From NCBI GenBank assembly GCA_024645045.1, contig JAHEGO010000003.1, positions 1 through 53,453 of the forward strand: a stretch of DNA of 53,453 bases. The letters run 5' to 3'. Under the pieces are notes generated by a model that did no database searches, was not told where the DNA came from, and saw only the letters and a list, made by a program, of their open reading frames with translations. This document shows, piece after piece, positions 25,888 to 35,236 of this stretch. The translations under genes and the position numbers were made by a program. Within the stretch, counting starts at the first letter, position 1. Each line of letters opens with the position of its first letter. Source of the DNA: Sphingobacteriaceae bacterium. Lineage in GTDB: Bacteria; Bacteroidota; Bacteroidia; Sphingobacteriales; Sphingobacteriaceae.

Positions 25888-26829
25888 TTATTTTAAATTA
25901 TCAATCATGTTTTTCACCAATCCTTTTAAATCATATTGGTTATTCCAAGCCCAATCTTTTCTAGCGTAATCATCATTAATACTCTTAGGCCACGAATCTG
26001 CTATGGCTTGGCGAGGATCATTTTCAATATAACTCAATTTGAAATCGGGTAGGTAAACTTTTATTTCTTCGCCTAATTGATGTGGCGTAAAGCTCATTCC
26101 TGCTACGTTATAGCTCGAACGAATTTTAATATTTTCTGCAGGCGCATCCATAATTCCAATGGTTGCTTTGATTGCATCTTCCATGTGCATCATCGGCAAT
26201 TCTGTATTTGCAGAAAGGAAAGAAGTATAGTTGTTGTTTTTTAGTGCTTCATGAAATATGTGAACCGCATAGTCTGTAGTACCTCCACCTGGTGCCGATT
26301 TCCATCCTATTAAACCAGGGTATCTTAAACTGCGCACGTCTAAACCATATTTTAAAAAATAATATTCGCACCAACGTTCGCCTGCTAATTTACTAATACC
26401 ATAAACCGTATTAGGATCCATAACTGTGTATTGAGGCGTGTTATTTTTTGGAGAGTTTGGACCGAATACTGCAATTGAACTTGGCCAATAAACTTTTTTA
26501 GTTTGATAAGTGATGGCAAAATCTAATACATTGATTAAGCCTTCCATATTTAATTCCCAAGCCATTTTAGGTTTTTGCTCTCCAACTGCAGAAAGCAATG
26601 CAGCAAGTAAATAAATTTGCGTGGGTTTATATTTTTCAAAAATTGCTTGAAGATTTTGTTTGTCTAGTACATTGGAAATCTCAAAAGGTCCGGCATTTAA
26701 CATTTCATAACCGGGTTCTCTGATATCTGTAGCAACCACATTTTGATTGCCATATATCACTCTTAAGTCTGCGACTAATTCGGTTCCAATTTGTCCGTTC
26801 GAACCAATTACTAGGATAGATTCCTTCAT
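25888..26829 (-). CDS. L-threonine 3-dehydrogenase, short-chain (NAD-dependent epimerase-like) type
   Basis: A 313-aa extended short-chain dehydrogenase with the NAD motif GSNGQIG close to the N-terminus and the catalytic YGISK. Two stretches mark the threonine dehydrogenase branch rather than sugar epimerases: APGGGTTDYAVHIFHEAL and the late SWPKSINDDYARKDWAW. The enzyme oxidises L-threonine to 2-amino-3-oxobutyrate, which a partner ligase (Kbl, not in the window) converts to glycine and acetyl-CoA. I place the start at ATG 26829 (MKESILVIGSNG). The in-frame ATG at 26862 would add 11 residues before the nucleotide-binding strand. The glycine produced could feed the glycine cleavage system, whose H protein is encoded at 11423. 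Confidence 0.87.
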   Translation of the reverse strand: MKESILVIGSNGQIGTELVADLRVIYGNQNVVATDIREPGYEMLNAGPFEISNVLDKQNLQAIFEKYKPTQIYLLAALLSAVGEQKPKMAWELNMEGLINVLDFAITYQTKKVYWPSSIAVFGPNSPKNNTPQYTVMDPNTVYGISKLAGERWCEYYFLKYGLDVRSLRYPGLIGWKSAPGGGTTDYAVHIFHEALKNNNYTSFLSANTELPMMHMEDAIKATIGIMDAPAENIKIRSSYNVAGMSFTPHQLGEEIKVYLPDFKLSYIENDPRQAIADSWPKSINDDYARKDWAWNNQYDLKGLVKNMIDNLK

Positions 26830-26940
26830 GTTTTTAAGGGTATTGTATCCGAAATTAAGCAATTATTTTCTAAATATATTGATCTGGCAGCATCCCGGTT
26901 TGTTTGTCGCTAATTTTCAGCAATTTCAGATGGAAAATGT

Positions 26941-29900
26941 TTAAGGATTATAGATTCCAAAAGGGATTTTATAGTTCTTTATTAAACCTTTATCGTCAAA
27001 TAAGCAGAAGCGTAAAACGTAAATTCCATTTGGACAGAACTGGCTTTTGCTTATGCCATCCCAAATGATATTTCCTTTTTGCCCCAATGTATAATTGTGA
27101 AATAATGCACAAACTAATTGCCCGTCTCTGTTAAAAATATCAATATCTGCAATGGGGTTTTGGTAGCTAAATTGATAATTGATTTGTAATATATCATTTT
27201 GCCCATCGGCGTTGGGTGAAAAAACCTTTGGCATTACTTGTAATTCTTGTTCGCTTTCACTGAGGTAAACATGATTAGAATTAAGGTAACCAGGTGTTGC
27301 AAATCCATAATTTGCTGCTGCAGATCCCCAATTATTCGCATCCATACTTGCCCAATTTTCCGATCTTCTTTCTAATGAAACATCTTTGCTATTATTGATG
27401 ATGCTTAAATGCATTTGATCTGCATAATAAACTTCGTCGATGAGTTGTTGTTTCGGTGAAAGGAGCACTACGGTGCCCTGTTCGTTAGCCAGTGTGGGCA
27501 TTTCAGAGTTGCTAACAAAATCTGAAGTGTTTTTATAATTATATTTTTGTTGTAAGAACGCCGCATTTTTACTGATACAAACATAGCTTGACGGATAGAG
27601 TAAGTAATCTGTCATGATGTTTTTTAAACTGCTGATTTCATTTTTACTATTGCGTATGCCTATTTGCCAATTTTTTAAATTGACGATATCGATCGATCGA
27701 TTATATAATTCAATAAACTCCGGTAAGCTGTCACTGGTATTAAATAAAATTTCATTGATGATTATTTTTTGAACATATAAACTGTCCGAAATAAATAAAT
27801 TAAAAACACTATCGATGTTTTCGTTCATACAATTTTGAATAAAGTTAACATGAACTGCAATGGGCTTTTCTTTAGGCAATAAGGTAGTCCAATGAATGTT
27901 GAGTCTGAGGCTGCTCTCCTCGAACTGTATGGATTGTACAGTAATGTCGGCAATGTTTAATTGAACCAAAATTGCTGTTAAATTACTTTCATCTATTTTT
28001 TCAGAGAGCTTTAAAGATATCATTTGACTGTTGGCATTGATCTCAGTGATTTTGAATCGAGGCAGTTGCTTGAGGCTGATGTCATTGGCTTGTCCAGGGC
28101 TTCCGCCTACATTTTGGAAACTACTATGCCATAATTTTTGATCATTGCATTCATAAAAATCATTGATTCTTTCTAGGCTATAGCCGCCTTCTCTTTGATT
28201 GCTTGGCCATTGGGAAATTTGATATGAAACCGCGTCTATTATTTTCTCTTTTTCATCATAAAGGTAAAGGGTGTCAGCGCTATTTCCAATGCTAGGAAAA
28301 TTTGAAACGCCAATGGTTTTACCAAAAAGTTTAAATGCATTGGTGTCTGATTTTTCACATAAAATGGCATATTGAAAAGGTGCCAGTGTATCTATGTTGC
28401 CAAAGTGTTTGTTGCTATGGTTGCCTACCCAAAAGTTAAAATCACGAATGCCTGTTGAAGTATTATTGTAAATTTCAATGTATTCTAATTCTGGTAACCC
28501 TATTGCTGGGCTTGGGTCTGCCATGAATTCTGTAATGTTTACTATTGCTTTTTGAGTAATGGTATTTTTTCCAAAAGGATAAATGATATTATAATCTCTA
28601 CCATCTAGTGCTACGATATTTTTTGCATAAAACAGATAAGTTTGATTTTCCATCTCTTCATCAAAAGTTAAAATTAATTCATCTAAATAAGTCCAGTCAA
28701 AAACATAGGCTATTGGAAAAATTAAATGTTGATTGCTATCAGCTACATAAAATTGAATGGCGTTAAAAGTGTCAGGTGCAATTTTGTGGTTAAACTTAAG
28801 CTTGATTTGATTTTTATTAATTAGTTCAAATTGGGTAATAGCAATTGCAAGTGTATCACTATAGAATTGGCTAATACTATTTGTTGTTCCGGGGCTTCCT
28901 CCATTTGTTTCTGTAGCGGCCAACCAATTGCCTGCTGTCTTACAAATACTATAGGGGTCTATCATCGAAAGGCTATAGCCTCCGGAACTTTTACTGGTGT
29001 TTTTATACCAACTTAACCGATAGCTTAAGCTGTCAATTATTTTACCAACCGGATTTTTTAATGTTAAATGGTCGCTGCTATTATTTAGGCTTGGCCAAGA
29101 ATTGCAAGCAATGGTTCTCCCAAATGGTTGATAAAGTAAACTATCAATGGCATTGCATAAAATTAAATAGGAGTCAGGTAAAATGCTATCTTTTTCAAAG
29201 GTAAATGTATTTGTTCCATCGCTAATGCTGTGACCCTCTAATTGAATTGTATATTTTTGTGCGTTGAATATTTCTATAAATTCTTCGGAAGGTAAACCAA
29301 CAGATGGGCTTGGATCTGGTAATAGTTCGTTGATTACTAAGTCGTGAAAATTTTCGGCAATAGTGGCTTTCCATTCAAAATTAATTCGATTTAAAATTGG
29401 CTGTAAAATATTTCCAGATCGGTCGCTGATGTTTTGATAAATAAAAAAATGTTTTCCATAAGAAATGTTCCGGTTGAAATATATTTGCAGGCTTTTGGGG
29501 TTCAAAAATGTAACTGCGTCTGCTGAATAATTACTATCCAATTCAAAGTTGCTGAAATCTTGAATGCTAGCACTGTCAAGCATTTCATCAAAATTTAGTT
29601 GAATGGTATTTGCATTGATAATTTGATAACTTAACAATTTTGGCGGAGTAGTATCAATATTAGTCGGATAAATTTTAATATCGTCAAATTCGAATAATGC
29701 ACTTCTGCTTGCGGTATATCTTGCCATTATTCCAAAGTACCGAGCGTTATAATTTAGGGTATCTGCAACAGTACCTAAATTTCGAAATTGTGTTGCCGTA
29801 TCACTCGCTGCAAAAATAGTCCAACGCCCGTCTGCATCCCTTTTGATTTTGAATTTTGCAACCAATGTGTCAGTGTATATTCGGGGAACAGCAGGCGCGT

Positions 29901-30309
29901 CGATTATTTTAATAGAGCCATTGCCATCTTGGCGATATAAATCGTAGGAATCGGAACTGCCACTTTCTCCAATTTGCAAAAAATAAGCTTTTGGTTTTTG
30001 TTTGAGGTTTAATCCTTCGCTTACTAAATAGATTCTTGCAAAATTACTGCTCGATGGATCGAATTTTAATTTGACTGCAAACTCCCAGGTAGTGTTCCAT
30101 TGAATTGTGGATGCAGTAGCCAGGTAACAGGTGTCTGTTTTAGACGACATTTTAGTGTGTAAAAGCCCCAATCCCATCACGTAAAATGCTCCTGTATCTC
30201 CTAGCCACTGCGGGTTAGTATCAAAATTTCCATCACTAAAATCGTCCTGCACTTGCCCATACACTAGCGAATTCATCAACAAACCCAATACCCACAATAT
30301 CTTTTTCAT
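26941..30309 (-). CDS. large secreted lamin-tail-domain protein with gliding-type C-terminal domain
   Basis: A 1122-aa exported protein. ATG 30309 gives a clean signal peptide (MKKILWVLGLLMNSLVYGQ). An upstream in-frame ATG at 30327 is less likely. The N-terminal part (about 25-215) looks like a concanavalin-like beta-sandwich with the FSDGNFDTNPQW start. Three lamin-tail (LTD) domains follow, recognised by INELLPDPSPSVGLPSEEF, ITEFMADPSPAIGLPELEY and INEILFNTSDSLPEFIELY, separated by Ig-like segments. The last ~90 residues start KVFSPNADGQNDIL and contain IDIFNRDGQLV and NIIWDG, resembling the gliding-motility-associated C-terminal sorting domain (type B) of T9SS cargo. That would make it a candidate substrate of the SprA translocon encoded nearby. 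Ligand unknown. Confidence 0.85.
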   Translation of the reverse strand: MKKILWVLGLLMNSLVYGQVQDDFSDGNFDTNPQWLGDTGAFYVMGLGLLHTKMSSKTDTCYLATASTIQWNTTWEFAVKLKFDPSSSNFARIYLVSEGLNLKQKPKAYFLQIGESGSSDSYDLYRQDGNGSIKIIDAPAVPRIYTDTLVAKFKIKRDADGRWTIFAASDTATQFRNLGTVADTLNYNARYFGIMARYTASRSALFEFDDIKIYPTNIDTTPPKLLSYQIINANTIQLNFDEMLDSASIQDFSNFELDSNYSADAVTFLNPKSLQIYFNRNISYGKHFFIYQNISDRSGNILQPILNRINFEWKATIAENFHDLVINELLPDPSPSVGLPSEEFIEIFNAQKYTIQLEGHSISDGTNTFTFEKDSILPDSYLILCNAIDSLLYQPFGRTIACNSWPSLNNSSDHLTLKNPVGKIIDSLSYRLSWYKNTSKSSGGYSLSMIDPYSICKTAGNWLAATETNGGSPGTTNSISQFYSDTLAIAITQFELINKNQIKLKFNHKIAPDTFNAIQFYVADSNQHLIFPIAYVFDWTYLDELILTFDEEMENQTYLFYAKNIVALDGRDYNIIYPFGKNTITQKAIVNITEFMADPSPAIGLPELEYIEIYNNTSTGIRDFNFWVGNHSNKHFGNIDTLAPFQYAILCEKSDTNAFKLFGKTIGVSNFPSIGNSADTLYLYDEKEKIIDAVSYQISQWPSNQREGGYSLERINDFYECNDQKLWHSSFQNVGGSPGQANDISLKQLPRFKITEINANSQMISLKLSEKIDESNLTAILVQLNIADITVQSIQFEESSLRLNIHWTTLLPKEKPIAVHVNFIQNCMNENIDSVFNLFISDSLYVQKIIINEILFNTSDSLPEFIELYNRSIDIVNLKNWQIGIRNSKNEISSLKNIMTDYLLYPSSYVCISKNAAFLQQKYNYKNTSDFVSNSEMPTLANEQGTVVLLSPKQQLIDEVYYADQMHLSIINNSKDVSLERRSENWASMDANNWGSAAANYGFATPGYLNSNHVYLSESEQELQVMPKVFSPNADGQNDILQINYQFSYQNPIADIDIFNRDGQLVCALFHNYTLGQKGNIIWDGISKSQFCPNGIYVLRFCLFDDKGLIKNYKIPFGIYNP

Positions 30310-30452
30310 TCCGTCGAATGCTATCAATTAATTTGAAACAAGTGTACAGACTCTTATGTTGAAATGAAATTGTATAAATGCAGGTTTTTTAATCAGCTAT
30401 TTTAAGTGCATGCGAGTATTTTTTTTTATTTTTACCATTTAAATTTAAAGAC

Positions 30453-31448
30453 ATGAAGGTTGCAGTAGTAGGAGCTACGGGTTTAGTAGGCTCAAAAATG
30501 TTAGCAGTTTTAGCAGAAAGAAATTTTCCAATTACGGAATTAATTCCAGTAGCCTCTGAAAAGAGTGTAGGTAAAGAAATTCTTTTCAAAGGAAAAGCAT
30601 ATCAAGTTTGCAGCATGGAAGATGCCATTGCAAAAAAACCAGCAATTGCAATTTTTTCTGCAGGCGGGAATACTTCATTGCAATATGCACCACAATTTGC
30701 TGCAGTAGGTACGGTTGTAATTGATAATTCTTCTGCATGGAGAATGGATCCAAACAAACCTTTAATTGTGCCAGAAGTTAACGCGGCCGTGTTAACAAAA
30801 AATGATTTAATTATTGCAAATCCTAATTGCTCAACCATACAAATGGTGGTTGTGTTAAAGCCTTTGCATTTAAAATATAAAATTAAAAGAGTAGTGGTAT
30901 CTACTTATCAATCTGTTACAGGTACCGGTGTCAAAGCAGTTGACCAATTGATGAATGAACGTGCAGGCCTTGCAACTGAGCGCGCTTATCCATACGCCAT
31001 TGATTTAAATGTAATCCCACAAATTGATGTCTTTATGGAAAATGGTTATACTAAAGAAGAAATGAAAATGATTTTGGAAACCAAAAAAATCATGCAAGAT
31101 GATGAAATTCAAGTAACAGCTACAACTGTTCGTATACCAGTAATGGGCGGGCATTCAGAATCTATTAACATTGAATTTGAAAATGATTTTGACCTAACAG
31201 AATTGAAAAATATTTTGGCTAATTCGCCTGGTATTGTTTTGCAAGATGACCCTGCCAACTTACTTTATCCAATGCCTTTAACTGCAAACGATAAAGACGA
31301 AGTATTTGTAGGTAGAATTCGCAGAGACGAGTCGCAGCGAAATACGTTGAATTGTTGGGTGGTTTCGGATAACCTTAGAAAAGGTGCTGCCACTAATGCA
31401 GTTCAGATTGCAGAGTATTTATTGCAGCACAATTTGTTAAATAATTAA
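30453..31448 (+). CDS. asd: aspartate-semialdehyde dehydrogenase
   Basis: Asd reduces aspartyl phosphate to aspartate semialdehyde, the branch point to lysine/diaminopimelate, threonine and methionine. It is 331 aa with an N-terminal NADP-binding GATGLVGSKM, the catalytic Cys126 in NPNCSTIQMV, and a later GGHSESI segment with the substrate-binding region. The length and motifs match the Gram-positive/Bacteroidota type. It is divergent from the lamin-tail gene across 143 bp, where no TAnnTTTG box was found, and is followed by ispH after 111 bp. Confidence 0.95.
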   Translation: MKVAVVGATGLVGSKMLAVLAERNFPITELIPVASEKSVGKEILFKGKAYQVCSMEDAIAKKPAIAIFSAGGNTSLQYAPQFAAVGTVVIDNSSAWRMDPNKPLIVPEVNAAVLTKNDLIIANPNCSTIQMVVVLKPLHLKYKIKRVVVSTYQSVTGTGVKAVDQLMNERAGLATERAYPYAIDLNVIPQIDVFMENGYTKEEMKMILETKKIMQDDEIQVTATTVRIPVMGGHSESINIEFENDFDLTELKNILANSPGIVLQDDPANLLYPMPLTANDKDEVFVGRIRRDESQRNTLNCWVVSDNLRKGAATNAVQIAEYLLQHNLLNN

Positions 31449-31538
31449 TTCGGGCAAACAAATAGGCCTAGAATTGGTTAAATATTCGCGTTTCGATGCT
31501 TTTTTGCCCATTTATGGCGTTAATTGCAAAGCGCTTTG

Positions 31539-31546
31539 TATTTTTG
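31539..31546 (+). promoter_or_regulatory. candidate -7 promoter element of ispH
   Basis: TATTTTTG matches TAnnTTTG 13 bp before the ispH ATG. The nearest TTG upstream (31524-31526) has only a 12-bp spacer, so the -33 element is not supported. Confidence 0.4.
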
Positions 31547-31559
31547 ATAAAATAAAAAT

Positions 31560-32405
31560 ATGTTAAATCTTTCAGTAACCATAGATCAACAATCTGGCTT
31601 TTGCTTTGGCGTGGTATATGCCATTGAAATGGCCGAAGAAATTCTAGCTGAAAAAGGCTATTTATATTGTCTTGGAGATATCGTTCACAACGACGAAGAA
31701 GTAGATCGATTAAAAGCAAAAGGTTTAAAAATTATTTCTCACGAAGATTTAATCAACATCAAAGATGAAGCTGTTTTAATTAGGGCGCATGGTGAACCAC
31801 CTAGCACTTATCAAACAGCTTTGAATAATAACATTACTTTAATTGATGCTTCATGCCCTGTCGTTTTAAAACTGCAAAATAGGGTTAAGAATTCTTTTGA
31901 TGATGAAGAACAAATTTACATTTATGGCAAACATGGTCATGCAGAAGTAATTGCTTTGCAAGGCCAGACGAATAATGAAGCTGTGGTCTTTCAAGACATT
32001 GCAGAGCTTGACTTTGCTAAGATGCCCCAGAAAATAACTTTGTATTCGCAAACCACCAAAAGCACTGATAAATTTTATGCAATTAAAAATGAATTAATTG
32101 CCAAAGGCTTTGAAGTAAGAGCAAACGACACCATTTGTCGTCAGGTTTCTAACAGAGATGAAGAGTTGAGAAAATTTGTCAAAAACTTTGACCGCATCAT
32201 TTTTGTTTCCGGTAGAAAATCTTCTAATGGGAAAATACTTTATGATGTTTGTCGTCAACACAATGTCAATACTTATTTTGTATCCGCTAGTTCAGAGATA
32301 GATGCAACTATGTTTCATGAAAATGATAAGGTTGGAATTTGTGGTGCAACTTCAACGCCAATGTGGCTAATGGAAGAAGTGAAAAATAAATTATTAAGCT
32401 TATAA
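31560..32405 (+). CDS. ispH: 4-hydroxy-3-methylbut-2-enyl diphosphate reductase
   Basis: IspH is the last enzyme of the non-mevalonate (MEP) isoprenoid pathway, producing IPP and DMAPP with a [4Fe-4S] cluster. The three cluster cysteines are Cys15 (SGFCFGV), Cys99 (DASCPVV) and Cys193 (TICRQVSNRDEE). RAHGEPP and a late SSNGK segment provide further conserved residues. The 281-aa length is normal. It ends 2 bp before a carotenoid hydroxylase-like gene, so supply and use of isoprenoids are probably co-transcribed. Confidence 0.97.
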   Translation: MLNLSVTIDQQSGFCFGVVYAIEMAEEILAEKGYLYCLGDIVHNDEEVDRLKAKGLKIISHEDLINIKDEAVLIRAHGEPPSTYQTALNNNITLIDASCPVVLKLQNRVKNSFDDEEQIYIYGKHGHAEVIALQGQTNNEAVVFQDIAELDFAKMPQKITLYSQTTKSTDKFYAIKNELIAKGFEVRANDTICRQVSNRDEELRKFVKNFDRIIFVSGRKSSNGKILYDVCRQHNVNTYFVSASSEIDATMFHENDKVGICGATSTPMWLMEEVKNKLLSL

Positions 32406-32407
32406 AA

Positions 32408-32860
32408 ATGATACAAAATATTTTAATAGTTGTTGGAACGTTTGTTGTGATGGAGTTTGTGGCTTGGTTGGCACATAAATTTGTTATGCATGGCTTTTTA
32501 TGGTACTTACACAAAGACCACCACCAAAAAGAGCCTGGTTTTTTTGAGAAGAACGATGCATTCTTTTTGATTTTTGCTTGTCCAAGTGCTTATTGTTGCA
32601 TAACTGGTGCATTACACAACGATTACCGTTTATACATAGGCTTAGGTATTTTATTTTATGGAATTTGTTATTTCTTAGTACATGACATTATCATTCACCA
32701 ACGATTCAAAATTTGGAGAGATTGGGATAATAAATATGTGCGTGCCATTCGCCGTGGTCATAAAATGCACCATAAATATTTAGAGAAACACGACGGAGAG
32801 TCTTTCGGCATGTTACTCGTTCCATTCAAATATTTTGCAGAGCAATACGCAAAAAAATAA
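32408..32860 (+). CDS. crtZ: beta-carotene hydroxylase (CrtZ-type fatty acid hydroxylase superfamily)
   Basis: A 150-aa membrane di-iron hydroxylase with the four histidine boxes of the CrtZ family: HKFVMH (residues ~22-27), HKDHH (~35-39), HDIIIHQRF (~93) and HKMHHK (~117). Hydrophobic helices lie between them. CrtZ adds hydroxyl groups to the beta rings of carotenoids, giving zeaxanthin-type pigments common in Bacteroidota. Its position 2 bp after ispH supports an isoprenoid/pigment role. The other carotenoid genes (crtB, crtI, crtY) are not in this window. Confidence 0.9.
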   Translation: MIQNILIVVGTFVVMEFVAWLAHKFVMHGFLWYLHKDHHQKEPGFFEKNDAFFLIFACPSAYCCITGALHNDYRLYIGLGILFYGICYFLVHDIIIHQRFKIWRDWDNKYVRAIRRGHKMHHKYLEKHDGESFGMLLVPFKYFAEQYAKK

Positions 32861-32869
32861 ATTTAATTT

Positions 32870-35236
32870 ATGAGAAAAGTACTTTTATCGATGCTGCTGC
32901 TTTTCACTGGCTTGCAGTTATTCGCACAGTCTGGAATTATTAAAGGAAAAGTTAAAAATACGTTGAATAACGAAGTATTACCAAATGTAGTTGTTGTTAT
33001 ACAAGGATCTACAAATGCTGTTACTACTGGCTTTGACGGTTTTTATGAATTGAAAAATTTAAAGCCCGGCTTTTATAATATAGAATTTAAACTCATTGGA
33101 TTTAAAAAGAAAGTACTTTACGAAATTCAAGTTAATAATTTGAAAGCTGCCATCATTGATGTGGAATTAGAAGAAGACGCAAAGAACATCAATACGGTAG
33201 AAGTAACAGCTAAGAATTTTTATAAACCAGTAGAGAGTCCTGTTTCATTAAGAACCATTGGTGTGTCTGAAATTAAAAGAAATCCAGGAGGAGGAAGAGA
33301 CATTTCAAAAGTAATTCAATCTTTACCAGGTGTGGCTTCGAGTGCTAGTTTTAGAAATGATATTATTATTAGAGGTGGAGCGCCCAACGAAAATAAATTT
33401 TATTTAGATGGCATTGAGATTCCTAACATTAACCATTTTGCAACACAAGGTTCAACCGGAGGTCCAGTAGGCTTAATCAATGTAGACTTTGTGCGTGAAG
33501 TAGATTTTTATTCTGGCGCATTTCCATCTAATAGGGGTAATGCTTTAAGTTCGATATTTGATTTTAAATTTAAGGACGGCCGTAACGATAAACAGTTTGC
33601 CTCCATGACTGTTGGCTCGAGCGATTTAGCATTGGTTGCTGAAGGACCGCTCAACCAGAAAACCACATATATGGTTTCTTATAGAAAATCTTATTTGCAA
33701 TTTTTATTTCGCGCCATCGGTTTGTCTTTTTTACCAGAGTATAACGACTTACAGTTTAAAGTAAAATCTAAAATTGATGATAAAAATGAAATTACATTTA
33801 TTGGATTAGGTGCTTTGGATAATTTCTCATTGAATTTAGATGCCAACGAAACAGAATTTCAAAAATTTCAATTAGAAACTTTGCCTGTATTTTTACAGTC
33901 GAATTACACCATTGGTGCGAATTACAAGCATTATAAGGCAAATGGCTATACCGCCATTGTTTTAAGCAGAAACTACTTAAAGAATACAACTAAAAAGTAC
34001 AAAGAGAATTCAGAAGATTCAACGTTGTTGTTAAATTATGCTTCAACAGAAATTGAGAATAAATTAAGAATTGAAAATACCAGTCGTAAAAATGGTTTTA
34101 AAATTAATTATGGAATTAGTGCAGAGCAAGCGAGCTATACCAACGATACCTATAATTTAAATCCATTTGGAACTATTGATTATACTTCAACTTTAAGCTT
34201 GCTGCGTTACGGTGCTTTTGGACAAATAAGTAAAGGATATATCAATGATCGTTTACAACTTTCTGCAGGTTTAAGATTAGACGGCAATACTTTTGCCAGT
34301 ACGATGGCTAATCCGCTCGATCAATTTTCTCCTAGATTTTCTGCAGCTTATGCTTTAACAGATAAATGGAGCTTAAATTTTAATACGGGCATTTATTATC
34401 AAACGCCAGCCTATACCGTATTAGGCTACCGTAACCAGGCAGGAGATTTAACCAACACGAATGTAAAATATTTAGGTGTTAAACAATTGGTTGGTGGCTT
34501 AGAATATAACACCCTTGCCAATTTAAGATTTACAGTTGAAGGTTTTTATAAAGGCTATCAGCATTACCCAATGTTGTTAACCAATAACGACACCATTCCA
34601 TTGGCAAACTTAGGAATAGATTTTGGTGTGGTGGGAGATAAGCCAGTGGTTGGATTAACCAATGGTAGAAGTTATGGTGTAGAATTTCTAGCGCAACAAA
34701 AATTGAACAAAGGGTTTTACGGAATTGCAGCACTTACTTTTGTTCGAAGCGAATTCAATGATAAAAATAATAATTTGGTGGCTTCTTCATGGGATTCTAA
34801 ATTCATTTTCAGTTTAACTGCTGGAAAAATATTAAAGAAAAATTGGGAAATAGGCTTCAAGCTAAGATCTGCTGGTGGTGCACCTTATACGCCATTTAAT
34901 ACCGCGTTTTCATCGGTTATTAATAATTACAATGTGAACCCTGCAGGTTACTTAGATTATAGCAAGTTGAATACGCAACGTTTACCTAATTTTTACCAAT
35001 TAGATGCACGCATCGATAAAAAATACAATTTCAAAAGATGGAATTTAAATGTGTTTATTGATGTTACGAATCTTACGAATGTAAAATTTGAAGACAAGCC
35101 AATATTCGTTTTAGATAGAGATGCTGCTGGTAATAAACAAATAGATCCGAATGATCCAACAAAGTATAAAACAAAATTATTGTCGGATAAAAGCGGTAGC
35201 CTATTGTCTACGATTGGGATAATTATTGAAATTTAA
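32870..35236 (+). CDS. TonB-dependent receptor with carboxypeptidase-like regulatory domain
   Basis: A 788-aa outer-membrane receptor. A signal peptide (ending about residue 20, FAQ) is followed by a carboxypeptidase D regulatory-like beta-sandwich (about 22-105), starting GIIKGKVKNTLNNEVLPNVVV. A TonB plug domain (about 115-230) with IRGGAPNENKFYLDGIEIP comes next, then the barrel to the C-terminal strand STIGIIIEI. Substrate cannot be deduced: no SusD partner is adjacent, so polysaccharide uptake by a SusC/D pair is unlikely. It follows crtZ by 9 bp and may share its transcript. Its stop overlaps the stop of the convergent kdtA gene by 4 bp. Confidence 0.93.
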   Translation: MRKVLLSMLLLFTGLQLFAQSGIIKGKVKNTLNNEVLPNVVVVIQGSTNAVTTGFDGFYELKNLKPGFYNIEFKLIGFKKKVLYEIQVNNLKAAIIDVELEEDAKNINTVEVTAKNFYKPVESPVSLRTIGVSEIKRNPGGGRDISKVIQSLPGVASSASFRNDIIIRGGAPNENKFYLDGIEIPNINHFATQGSTGGPVGLINVDFVREVDFYSGAFPSNRGNALSSIFDFKFKDGRNDKQFASMTVGSSDLALVAEGPLNQKTTYMVSYRKSYLQFLFRAIGLSFLPEYNDLQFKVKSKIDDKNEITFIGLGALDNFSLNLDANETEFQKFQLETLPVFLQSNYTIGANYKHYKANGYTAIVLSRNYLKNTTKKYKENSEDSTLLLNYASTEIENKLRIENTSRKNGFKINYGISAEQASYTNDTYNLNPFGTIDYTSTLSLLRYGAFGQISKGYINDRLQLSAGLRLDGNTFASTMANPLDQFSPRFSAAYALTDKWSLNFNTGIYYQTPAYTVLGYRNQAGDLTNTNVKYLGVKQLVGGLEYNTLANLRFTVEGFYKGYQHYPMLLTNNDTIPLANLGIDFGVVGDKPVVGLTNGRSYGVEFLAQQKLNKGFYGIAALTFVRSEFNDKNNNLVASSWDSKFIFSLTAGKILKKNWEIGFKLRSAGGAPYTPFNTAFSSVINNYNVNPAGYLDYSKLNTQRLPNFYQLDARIDKKYNFKRWNLNVFIDVTNLTNVKFEDKPIFVLDRDAAGNKQIDPNDPTKYKTKLLSDKSGSLLSTIGIIIEI

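Noticed and set aside
31452-31509. GGGCAAA/TTTGCCC arms after asd as a terminator
   Set aside because: Seven-base arms enclose a 44-base loop and lack a following T tract.
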